A stretch of 10,552 nt of DNA from an uncultured Porphyromonadaceae bacterium (GTDB lineage Bacteria; Bacteroidota; Bacteroidia; Bacteroidales; Muribaculaceae). The position numbers and the translations under genes are program-made. Below, piece by piece: positions 1 through 7,122 of the stretch (position 1 is the first letter of the stretch; every line of letters starts with the position of its first letter). The notes beneath the pieces are model-generated. The model was not told the origin of the DNA. It made no database searches and was given only the letters and a program-made list of their open reading frames with translations. Location: NCBI GenBank assembly GCA_947176285.1, contig CAMWQF010000071.1:1-10552 (forward strand), in the 5' to 3' direction.

Positions 1-180
1 GAACTCAACACTAACACTGACGCTTTTGCCACCATGGTAGAAAACCGCTTTGATCTTCTCCAGAAGCAGGTTGAAGCAAACGATGAGGCTATCACAAGTC
101 TCAAAGAAACTGTTGATATGCTTATTGAGGCTCTTCGTGATTTGGAAATAATTCCTGCGCCATTCAACGCCGGCAAGTAA
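1..180 (+). CDS. C-terminal fragment of a coiled-coil protein, function unknown
   Basis: The frame is open from the first base and ends with TAA at 178-180, giving 59 residues; the start lies outside the window. Residues of about 13-49 show a heptad-like spacing of hydrophobic residues (FDLLQKQV, AITSLKETV, MLIEALRDL), which predicts a helical coiled coil. A short Pro/Gly tail (IPAPFNAGK) follows. No catalytic motif or membrane segment is visible. Such tails occur in structural, fibre-like or oligomerising proteins, but I do not recognise the family. A strong terminator starts 48 bases after the stop, so this is the last gene of its transcript. Codon use and the clean stop support a real gene. 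Confidence 0.7.
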   Translation, partial: ELNTNTDAFATMVENRFDLLQKQVEANDEAITSLKETVDMLIEALRDLEIIPAPFNAGK

Positions 181-228
181 TCCAAATTCCACCTCAAGAA
201 ATTAGAGATCTATATCAATAATTTATAG

Positions 229-264
229 GCACTCGGGGAAAGTATTCCCGAGTGCTTCCTTTTT
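229..264 (+). terminator. Rho-independent terminator after the first gene
   Basis: GCACTCGGG (229-237) pairs perfectly with CCCGAGTGC (247-255). The stem can extend inward by a G-U and an A-U pair (238/246, 239/245), leaving a loop of about 5 bases. A T-rich run (TTCCTTTTT, 256-264) follows. The GC-rich stem plus T-tract is a classic intrinsic terminator and separates the left-edge gene from the lipoprotein gene. Confidence 0.88.
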
Positions 265-324
265 AAACCTATCCTCCCCTTTTATTGTTTAACTTATAAT
301 CTAAAACTCCAATAAACACAATTA

Positions 325-1446
325 ATGAAAAAAATGATTCCATTCGCAGCAGCAGCCATCTTATTAGCTTCCTGCTCAAGTGACAAGGGCACTGCTACAA
401 TCCAGTTCCCTTCTGACTTCTCAGAAAACACCATCGTAGTCAGCCATATGACTATTGACAACATCTTCAATGCAAAACAGGCTGAAGACCTTCAAGTAAT
501 TTATGATACTCTCGAGGTTAAAAATGGCGTTGCAACTCTACATCTTGACAAGGCAGGAGCCGCAAGATACAGCATAGAACCACCGGTGATGGCAAGAATG
601 CAACCTGAATTCTATGCGACTCCGGATGAATCTTTGGAGGTTAAAATAGTAAGTTTCGAACCGCTTGACTATGATGTAAAAGGAACGAAACTTATGGAAG
701 ACATAATGGCTATCACTACCGTAACTCAAGGGATCCAGAATGAATATATGGAACTCGTGACTAAAAATCCTGATGTGACACCGGAACAAGTGAAGGAAAT
801 AAGAGACCGCTATGATAATGCCATCAAAAAATTTGTAGCAGACAATCCCAAGAGTCCCGCTATTCCATATATAATCCAGGATCTGAGCGGTGATGACTTC
901 AAGGCTGCCTACGACAATATGACTCCGGAAGCAAAGAAGTCAATACTCATGCCATTCGCCGAACTCTACAACCAAGAGGTGGAACAGATGGTAAAAGATA
1001 GAGAGGCAGAAGAAGCCCGTCAGGCTGAAGTTGCATCAGGCAAAATCACAGCATCCGACTTCACACTTCCTGATCTTGCAGGCAAGAAAGTAAGCCTATC
1101 TGACTTTAAGGGCAAATGGGTAGTGCTCGATTTCTGGGGCAGCTGGTGTGGATGGTGTATCAAGGGCTTTCCGGCTCTAAAGGATGCATATAAGAAATAT
1201 GGCGACAAACTGGTAGTCATAGGCATAGACTGCAACGAATCAGAAGCAGACTGGCGCGAAGGCGTCAAGAAACATGAGATTCCCTGGATCAACCTATACA
1301 ACGGCAACGACCAGAAACTCTATGAAGAATACAACATAACAGGCTTCCCAACAAAAGCCATCATCAATCCAGAAGGAAAAATCGTCGACTTAACCACCGG
1401 CGAAGACCCAGCATTCTTCACACGTCTTGCAAACTTCGTCGAATAA
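325..1446 (+). CDS. TlpA-type thioredoxin-like lipoprotein
   Basis: The 373-residue product is a predicted lipoprotein thiol-disulfide oxidoreductase of the envelope. The N-terminus (MKKMIPFAAAAILLASCSS) is a type II signal peptide with lipobox LASC, so Cys17 would be lipidated. Residues of about 22-125 are beta-rich and resemble the DUF4369-type N-domain common in Bacteroidetes TlpA proteins. A charged helical linker (about 125-240) precedes an AhpC/TSA-thioredoxin domain (about 243-373). That domain carries the active site WCGWC (Cys275, Cys278) and the cis-proline in GFPT (Pro342). The Trp between the cysteines replaces the Pro of thioredoxin CGPC. The family reduces or isomerises disulfides in exported proteins, including apocytochrome c in some members; the substrate here is unknown. 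The gene stands alone between two terminators. ATG at 334 is an alternative start, and no Shine-Dalgarno or clear promoter is visible. Confidence 0.92.
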   Translation: MKKMIPFAAAAILLASCSSDKGTATIQFPSDFSENTIVVSHMTIDNIFNAKQAEDLQVIYDTLEVKNGVATLHLDKAGAARYSIEPPVMARMQPEFYATPDESLEVKIVSFEPLDYDVKGTKLMEDIMAITTVTQGIQNEYMELVTKNPDVTPEQVKEIRDRYDNAIKKFVADNPKSPAIPYIIQDLSGDDFKAAYDNMTPEAKKSILMPFAELYNQEVEQMVKDREAEEARQAEVASGKITASDFTLPDLAGKKVSLSDFKGKWVVLDFWGSWCGWCIKGFPALKDAYKKYGDKLVVIGIDCNESEADWREGVKKHEIPWINLYNGNDQKLYEEYNITGFPTKAIINPEGKIVDLTTGEDPAFFTRLANFVE

Positions 1447-1460
1447 TCTAAAAGGATCTT

Positions 1461-1499
1461 AAAAAACAGGCATGTCTTAATCGGGCATGCCTGTTTTTT
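1461..1499 (+). terminator. Rho-independent terminator after the thioredoxin-like gene
   Basis: CAGGCATG (1467-1474) pairs with CATGCCTG (1486-1493) around an 11-base loop. A run of A precedes the stem and six T follow it, so the A and T runs can lengthen the stem and may allow termination from both directions. It lies just after the stop codon of the lipoprotein gene. Confidence 0.88.
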
Positions 1500-1508
1500 A
1501 TAATATTC

Positions 1509-1540
1509 TTTGCTACTGCAAGTTTTTTTTTATAAATTTG
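1509..1540 (+). promoter_or_regulatory. Bacteroidetes-type promoter abutting the DUF6057-like start codon
   Basis: A -33 box TTTG (1509-1512) and a -7 box TAAATTTG (1533-1540, matching TAnnTTTG) are separated by exactly 20 bases, as expected for the major sigma factor of Bacteroidetes. Transcription should start about 4-6 bases after the -7 box, at roughly 1544-1546. The ATG is at 1545, so the mRNA would be leaderless or nearly so. The start site is inferred from the consensus. Confidence 0.75.
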
Positions 1541-1544
1541 CACT

Positions 1545-2978
1545 ATGAAACGACACATACCCGATATAGTTCTCACATCCTTGTTCATTCTATTTTCATT
1601 TTGGATTCTGGCTGTCAAGAACGGTTTTATGCTCCGCTGGTACGATGAAATGTCGCTATTTGAGCCGGGGTCAGACAGTCTCCGTCAATTCTTGCTTTAT
1701 CCCGGAGGTATATTCAGATTCGCCGGGACTTATCTCACGCAATTGCTTTATTATCCTGCTCTTGGCAGTTGCGTCTTGATTTTTATCTGGCTGCTTATAG
1801 CATGGTTGACAAAAATTGCGTTCCGACTCAGAAATGCCTCCGTACCCCTTTGCTTCTTAGTTCCATTTTGCATGTTGGTATCGATACTGCATCTTGATGA
1901 AGCCTATCTAAATTTTGAGTCGCAGGGATATGTATTTTACAATTCCCTCGGGTTTACATTCTCGTTGGCAGTGATTGCCCTTTTCTCAACTGCTCGACGA
2001 ACCTCCATGGCACAAGAAGCCATTGCTATAATCCTGCCTCTTTTGTATCCCGTCGCCGGTTATTTCGCACTCTTGCCTGCCATCATATGCAGCATATCCC
2101 TTCTAATTTCCTCAATAAAAAATAAAAAGACATTTACTATAGTCGCTTCCGTATTGTCAATCTTATTTGTCGTAGTGATTCCTCTATTGTATTATCGCTA
2201 TTGCAACGGCACTACAGTCGACAATGACTATCTTTATCTAAAAGGGCTACCGGAACTGACTATGGAAGACTATGATTGGTATCTTTGGCAACCGTTTGCA
2301 ATTGCTTCAATTTTATTGTTAATACTTTCTTTGCTTTCTTCATATGACGATCTCCTGAAATTCAGTTCATCGAAAATTATAAAGTACTCTTCTTGGGGCT
2401 TATTCTTGCTTGGTATCCTTTTAAGCCTAAGCGCAGACAGCAAAAAAAGCGAGCAACTGCGAGCAACTGTGCTCATGGTCAATGCCATAGAAAACCATGA
2501 TTGGAAAAAGGTTACCCATATCATGTCTTTAACGAAGGAATCTCCCAACTATACTATGTGCGTTCTCGACAACCTTGCACGTGCCTATTGTAGGATGGAG
2601 CGACGATCTACAGGAAACATGATGACAGCCAACAAAGATTTCAGACACAATGAAGATTTCACTATAAATACATTTGTAGATGTGCCTGTCAATCATTATA
2701 TAGGAAGATTCAACCAGTCGCACAGATGGGCTACAGAAAATAATGTGCTCTATGGCAATCGAGCATATTATATTAAGTATATTGTGAGAAATGCCATTTT
2801 AAATGGCAATCTTGAATTTGCAAAAAAATACAACCAATTGCTGATGCGCACAATGTTTCATCGACAATGGGCTCAAGAAATGAATAAATATATTGAAAAT
2901 CCGGAACTAATCAACACCCTCCCCGACTTTGGTTATCTTATGGCCCTACGTGCTGAAGAAATCATGAGAGGAGAATAA
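1545..2978 (+). CDS. Polytopic membrane protein resembling DUF6057
   Basis: The 477-residue product has about nine predicted transmembrane helices in its first 300 residues (approximately 8-25, 70-92, 100-117, 130-148, 158-190 probably as two, 197-217, 249-266, 281-297). A soluble, helix-rich C-terminal part (about 300-477) follows. That part has TPR-like spacing, with phrases such as HDWKKV, SPNYTMCVLDNLARAYCR and NGNLEFAKKYNQLLMRTMFHRQWA. This layout resembles the Bacteroidetes DUF6057 family as I remember it; no function is known to me. The gene is followed 15 bases later by the heme-propeller gene, so the two are probably co-transcribed and may work together in the envelope. The ATG at 1545 is required because the next Met (residue 29) would remove the first membrane helix. 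Base composition looks more AT-rich than in the galactose genes. A 10-base tandem duplication (2449-2468) lies in the frame. Confidence 0.82.
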   Translation: MKRHIPDIVLTSLFILFSFWILAVKNGFMLRWYDEMSLFEPGSDSLRQFLLYPGGIFRFAGTYLTQLLYYPALGSCVLIFIWLLIAWLTKIAFRLRNASVPLCFLVPFCMLVSILHLDEAYLNFESQGYVFYNSLGFTFSLAVIALFSTARRTSMAQEAIAIILPLLYPVAGYFALLPAIICSISLLISSIKNKKTFTIVASVLSILFVVVIPLLYYRYCNGTTVDNDYLYLKGLPELTMEDYDWYLWQPFAIASILLLILSLLSSYDDLLKFSSSKIIKYSSWGLFLLGILLSLSADSKKSEQLRATVLMVNAIENHDWKKVTHIMSLTKESPNYTMCVLDNLARAYCRMERRSTGNMMTANKDFRHNEDFTINTFVDVPVNHYIGRFNQSHRWATENNVLYGNRAYYIKYIVRNAILNGNLEFAKKYNQLLMRTMFHRQWAQEMNKYIENPELINTLPDFGYLMALRAEEIMRGE

Positions 2979-2993
2979 CGTAACTTTCCTAAA

Positions 2994-4490
2994 ATGACAA
3001 TGAAACGTTTTATATTCTTTATACTTGCCACATACTGTTGTTTTGGCTGTCAAAAAATATCAGTTCCAACAGAAGGAGTAACATCTGTGTCTTCAAGCCC
3101 TGAAATTTATCCCGATTATACCAGTCTTGTGATTCCTCCAAATATTGCTCCCCTGAATTTTGAAATAAAAATACCGGGGCAAGAATATGTAGCGCGTATT
3201 TCTAATTCTAAAGGGGAAGAACTTCTTGCTTCAGGAAAGATCATAGATTGGGATATCAAGGATTGGCATCATCTTTTGGATGATTCAAAGGGAGATGAAC
3301 TTATGTATGAAATCTATGTGAAGGATGAATCCGGGAAGTGGAATAAATATATTTTCAAAAATAAAGTGGCAGAAGAGGAAATAGACCCTTATGTAAGTTA
3401 TCGACTTATCGAACCACTGTATACCCAATATGGCAATCTATCCATTTGCCAGCGCGATCTCACGTCTTGGGAAGAAGATATCGTTTTCAATAATACTAAC
3501 CACACTACGTATGGTCGACAATTCTGTATAAACTGTCATGTGCCTCGCAATTATTATCAAGATGGAGCGTCGCAGATTCATGTACGACAGCACAATGGCG
3601 GCACATTGATTATGGCAGGAGACTCCATAACTAAAGTGAATATGAAATGCGACAGCACTCTGACATCCGGAGTCTACACTTCATGGCATCCTACCCACGA
3701 TTTCATTGCTTACTCCACAAATGAGACCCGACAGATGTTTTTCTCTTTCAGCGATACACGCCCGGAAGTATTCGATCTCAGATCAGATATTATACTATAC
3801 GACATCAAGAACCAAACGATGAAAAACGTGGCTAACGATCCGGATCTTTTGGAGACCTATCCAACTTGGCATCCGAATGGGAAGTCAATATACTATGCAG
3901 CAGCACGCTATCCGGAAGGAGTAACAGCAGAAACCCAGAAAGATCATTATAAGGAAATGCGCTATGACATTCTGAGGCGCCAATTCGATCCCGAAACCAA
4001 GAATCTTTCTGAACCAGACACTGTAGTCTGGGCTTCAGCCCAACTTCAGAGTGCATTGCACCCAAGAATATCACCTGACGGGAAATGGCTACTCTATTGT
4101 AAAGCACCTTACGGCACATTCCACCTCCCACATCAAGAAAGCGACCTTTTCATGACAGACCTTACTACAGGGGAAGAACGGACTCTTTCCAATGCCAATA
4201 GCGAGAATTCAGAAAGTTACCATTCGTGGTCATCTAACGGAAGATGGATAATATTCAGTTCCAGACGAGAAGATGGACAGTTTACACGTCCATATATCAC
4301 ATATATAGATAAAGACGGAATTGACTCCAAAGCCTTTATTATGCCACAGCAAAATCCATCACATTATGATGATTTCATGAAATCATACAACGTGCCGGAA
4401 TTTTTCGTAGCCCCTTTCCGTTTCTCAAGAGCCCAAATCACAAAAGCCCTGGAAAAAGAATCAATCCAAGCGGAATTCAAAACCGAATAA
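2994..4490 (+). CDS. PD40/TolB-like beta-propeller protein with a single c-type heme motif
   Basis: The 498-residue product is a predicted exported lipoprotein. The hydrophobic N-terminus ends in CCFGCQK, an atypical lipobox that would make Cys19 the lipid site. Residues of about 30-125 are beta-rich. A perfect CxxCH motif (CINCH; Cys178, Cys181, His182) would bind one heme covalently. At least four PD40-like blades follow, marked by SWHPTHDF (230), TWHPNGK (291), ISPDGKW (359) and SWSSNGRW (411). Propellers of this type usually bind partners or ligands; TolB is the model. The single heme suggests a redox or sensing role, but that is inference. It lies 15 bases downstream of the DUF6057-like gene with no terminator between, so it is probably the second gene of that operon. 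ATG at 3000 (MKRF) is an equally good start and would shorten the protein by two residues. Confidence 0.87.
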   Translation: MTMKRFIFFILATYCCFGCQKISVPTEGVTSVSSSPEIYPDYTSLVIPPNIAPLNFEIKIPGQEYVARISNSKGEELLASGKIIDWDIKDWHHLLDDSKGDELMYEIYVKDESGKWNKYIFKNKVAEEEIDPYVSYRLIEPLYTQYGNLSICQRDLTSWEEDIVFNNTNHTTYGRQFCINCHVPRNYYQDGASQIHVRQHNGGTLIMAGDSITKVNMKCDSTLTSGVYTSWHPTHDFIAYSTNETRQMFFSFSDTRPEVFDLRSDIILYDIKNQTMKNVANDPDLLETYPTWHPNGKSIYYAAARYPEGVTAETQKDHYKEMRYDILRRQFDPETKNLSEPDTVVWASAQLQSALHPRISPDGKWLLYCKAPYGTFHLPHQESDLFMTDLTTGEERTLSNANSENSESYHSWSSNGRWIIFSSRREDGQFTRPYITYIDKDGIDSKAFIMPQQNPSHYDDFMKSYNVPEFFVAPFRFSRAQITKALEKESIQAEFKTE

Positions 4491-4546
4491 CAATCTTATT
4501 TCCACATCCGTTATCAGCAACTACAAAAAATCACACACATCTGTCT

Positions 4547-4589
4547 TGACAAAAAAAATTTATTTTTCTTAATTTGTCAGTATTTTTTT
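4547..4589 (+). terminator. Probable weak terminator after the heme-propeller gene
   Basis: TGACAAA (4547-4553) pairs with TTTGTCA (4573-4579). Inside it, AAAAA (4554-4558) can pair with TTTTT (4563-4567) around the loop TTTA, leaving a 5-base bulge on the 3' side. TATTTTTTT (4581-4589) follows. The stem is AU-rich, so it is weaker than the other terminators here. Its T-tract overlaps the -33 box of the next promoter. Confidence 0.55.
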
Positions 4590-4618
4590 GGTGAGTCTTT
4601 ATTTTTTCATTATCTTTG
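4587..4618 (+). promoter_or_regulatory. Promoter of the galactoside operon
   Basis: TTTG (4587-4590), then 20 bases, then TATCTTTG (4611-4618) is a near-perfect Bacteroidetes promoter. Transcription should start near 4622-4624, giving a leader of about 60 bases before the GH2 start at 4682. The first bases of that leader can form a small hairpin (TGTTTCC 4624-4630 with GGAACA 4634-4639, one bulged base), which might protect the 5' end. Confidence 0.82.
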
Positions 4619-4681
4619 TGTATTGTTTCCATTGGAACAAAAAAACTACCTGATAACCCTAAAATAGACATACCAAAGCTG

Positions 4682-7084
4682 ATGAAGAAAATACTCTACG
4701 CAGCGCTCTCAATCATTTCTATTGCATCATATGCATCAGAAAGGACAGAGACACTACTTAAGAACTGGGATTTCTCTCAAGATTCCGTAAAATGGCAACA
4801 TGTTACCATCCCTCACGATTGGGCAATTTACGGTCCATTCGATCGTGAAAACGATATACAAAAGGTTGCTGTGGAACAAAACGGAGAAAAAGTGGCTACC
4901 TGGAAAACCGGACGTACGGGAGGACTTCCGTATATAGGTAAAGGCTTTTACACTACGACTTTCAATATTCCGGATACACCCGACCGCAACTATGCTCTCG
5001 TATTCGACGGAGCAATGAGTAATGCACATGTATATGTGAACGGGAAACTTGCAACTATGTGGCCATATGGCTACAATTCATTCTACGTTGATGTAACTCC
5101 GATGGTAAAGACCGGCGAAAACATCCTTGAGGTTTCGCTTGAAAACAAGCCCATGTCATCAAGATGGTATCCCGGTGCAGGACTTTACCGCAATGTAAAG
5201 TTACTCGCCACAGACAAAGTTCATGTTCCCGTATGGGGCACACAACTTACCACTCCATATGTAAGCAAAGAATACGCAACAGTTCACCTCGTGACATCAC
5301 TTGAAGGAGTAAACAAGGGAGATATCGTGACACTCTCCACCGAAATTACTGCACCCGATGGAACAGTAGTAGCTTCCGACACTCACGATTACAAAATATA
5401 TCCGGGAGTCAACCTTAATCAGAATTTCCGCGTCAACAATCCGGATCTTTGGAATCCGGAAAATCCTGCTCTCTATCTTGCAACAACGAAAGTCATAGTA
5501 GATGGCAAGACCGTAGACCAATATTCTACTCGGTTCGGCATCCGGAGCGTAGAAGTAAGAGCCGGAGAAGGCTTCTTCCTTAATGGCGAGAAAATTCAGT
5601 TTAAGGGTGTATGCAACCACCATGACCTCGGTCCACTCGGAGCAGCCGTAAATAAATCTGCGCTTAGACATCAACTTGAACTCCTTAAGGATATGGGTGC
5701 TAATGCTGTCAGGACCGCCCACAACATGCCAGCCCCTGAACTCGTGGAACTCTGCGACGAATTAGGGCTCATGATGATGCTCGAACCATTCGACGACTGG
5801 GGATTCCGTCCTAAATCGAAGAATGGCTATGGAACAATATTCAACGATTGGGCAGAGCGTGATGTTGAGAATATGGTACGCCAATTCCGCAACAACCCAT
5901 CAGTAGTGATGTGGTCAATTGGCAATGAAGTTCCCTCCCAATGGGGTCCTGATGGATTAAAAGAACTGACATTCCTCCAAGATATAGTGCACCGTGAGGA
6001 TCCGACTCGTCCTGTAACTTGCGGCATGGATCAAGTGAAAGCTGTAACAACAAACGGTTTTGCAGCCGCGCTTGATGTTCCGGGATTCAACTACCGTGTC
6101 CATATGTATCCTGAAGCAATCGGCAAACTTCCCCAGAACATTTTACTTGGGTCAGAGACTTCTTCTACTGTATCAAGCCGCGGCAAATATTACTTCCCGG
6201 TGGTGAAAGCATACGACGTCACACGTGAGGGAAACCAGAGTTCCGGTTATGATGTGGAATACTGCTCATGGAGCAATATCCCGGATGATGACTTTGCCGC
6301 TGCCGATGATTATCCATGGGACATGGGGCAATTCGTATGGACAGGCTTTGATTACCTTGGCGAACCATCCCCTTACGACACAGATGCGTGGCCAAGCCAC
6401 AGTTCATATTTCGGCATCTTCGACCTTGCTTCTCTTCCTAAAGACCGCTTCTATCTCTATCGCTCGAAATGGAATGAAAAAGATCACACTCTTCACATAC
6501 TCCCTCACTGGAACTGGAAAGGACGCGAAGGGGAAGTGACTCCGGTATTTGTGTATACGGATGCTCCTAAAGCAGAACTTTTCATCAATGGCAAGAGTCA
6601 GGGCATTCGCGAGAAGAATGACTCTTCAAATATGCACCGCTATCGCCTGATGTGGAATGAGACTGTCTACGAACCCGGCGAAGTGAAAGCCATAGCATAC
6701 AATGCCGACGGTTCTATAGCAGGAGAAACAGTTATCCGGACTACGGGTAAACCCTATGCAATCAAACTGACATCCAACCGCAAATCTCTCCAAAGCGATG
6801 GCAACGACCTTGCCTACATCACAGTGCAGGTAGTGGATAAAGATGGAAACATAGTTCCTGACGCTGAGCCTGAAGTATCTTTCAAGGTGACCGGTGACGG
6901 ATTATTCCGGGCTACTGCAAATGGCGACCCGACTTCACTGCGTGACTTTAACAAACCTGTCATGGATCTTTTCAGCGGAGCAGCTACAGTCATTGTCAGA
7001 AGTGGAGATAAGTCTGGTTCTCTGACATTAGAAGCAAAATCTAAAGGTCTGAAACCGGCAAAAATTACCATCCCGGTAGAATAA
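4682..7084 (+). CDS. Exported GH2 beta-galactosidase
   Basis: The 800-residue product is a glycoside hydrolase family 2 enzyme, most likely an exo-acting beta-galactosidase. A Sec signal peptide (MKKILYAALSIISIASYASE) suggests a periplasmic or surface enzyme. Domains in order: jelly-roll sugar-binding (about 20-170), Ig-like (175-285), TIM barrel (about 287-600), DUF4982-type (about 605-690) and a C-terminal Ig-like domain (690-800). The barrel shows GVCNHHD (309-315), the acid/base motif WSIGNE (Glu416) and the probable nucleophile in GSE (Glu492). The start is ATG 4682. The frame is open further up to a TTG at 4616, but that codon lies inside the -7 promoter box. Co-transcription with galK and galM (gaps of 38 and 6 bases) supports galactosides as substrate, since GH2 sequence alone does not exclude beta-glucuronidase or mannosidase activity. 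No SusC/SusD genes accompany it here. Confidence 0.92.
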   Translation: MKKILYAALSIISIASYASERTETLLKNWDFSQDSVKWQHVTIPHDWAIYGPFDRENDIQKVAVEQNGEKVATWKTGRTGGLPYIGKGFYTTTFNIPDTPDRNYALVFDGAMSNAHVYVNGKLATMWPYGYNSFYVDVTPMVKTGENILEVSLENKPMSSRWYPGAGLYRNVKLLATDKVHVPVWGTQLTTPYVSKEYATVHLVTSLEGVNKGDIVTLSTEITAPDGTVVASDTHDYKIYPGVNLNQNFRVNNPDLWNPENPALYLATTKVIVDGKTVDQYSTRFGIRSVEVRAGEGFFLNGEKIQFKGVCNHHDLGPLGAAVNKSALRHQLELLKDMGANAVRTAHNMPAPELVELCDELGLMMMLEPFDDWGFRPKSKNGYGTIFNDWAERDVENMVRQFRNNPSVVMWSIGNEVPSQWGPDGLKELTFLQDIVHREDPTRPVTCGMDQVKAVTTNGFAAALDVPGFNYRVHMYPEAIGKLPQNILLGSETSSTVSSRGKYYFPVVKAYDVTREGNQSSGYDVEYCSWSNIPDDDFAAADDYPWDMGQFVWTGFDYLGEPSPYDTDAWPSHSSYFGIFDLASLPKDRFYLYRSKWNEKDHTLHILPHWNWKGREGEVTPVFVYTDAPKAELFINGKSQGIREKNDSSNMHRYRLMWNETVYEPGEVKAIAYNADGSIAGETVIRTTGKPYAIKLTSNRKSLQSDGNDLAYITVQVVDKDGNIVPDAEPEVSFKVTGDGLFRATANGDPTSLRDFNKPVMDLFSGAATVIVRSGDKSGSLTLEAKSKGLKPAKITIPVE

Positions 7085-7107
7085 ACTTTGAATTTCAAAT
7101 AAACTTT
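7080..7107 (+). repeat. Short direct and inverted repeats in the GH2-galK gap
   Basis: AATAAACTTT occurs at 7080-7089 and again at 7098-7107. The intervening bases form the inverted repeat TTTGAA-T-TTCAAA (7087-7099). This could be an operator or a processing site, or simply chance in AT-rich DNA. No consensus -7 box follows at the right distance, so a separate galK promoter is not supported. Confidence 0.3.
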
Positions 7108-7122
7108 AAAATATAATTAATC

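Noticed and set aside
286..300. TATAAT at 295-300 as a sigma70-type -10 box for the lipoprotein gene
   Set aside because: There is no spaced -35 or TTTG partner, and the Bacteroidetes major sigma factor uses TAnnTTTG. Left as no clear promoter.
4546..4551. TTGACA resembling an E. coli -35 box
   Set aside because: It is part of the AU-rich terminator stem. The much better TTTG-N20-TATCTTTG promoter lies downstream.
4616..4681. Upstream TTG start for the GH2 gene, adding 22 residues
   Set aside because: The TTG lies inside the TATCTTTG -7 box and upstream of the predicted transcription start. ATG 4682 begins a clean signal peptide.
5297..5722. Open frame of 141 codons on the minus strand inside the GH2 gene
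   Set aside because: The plus-strand GH2 reading is fully explained by family motifs. The antisense frame has no recognisable domain or start context.
6225..6539. Open frame of about 104 codons in another plus frame inside GH2
   Set aside because: It overlaps the intact GH2 barrel, its codon use is poor and it shows no domain.
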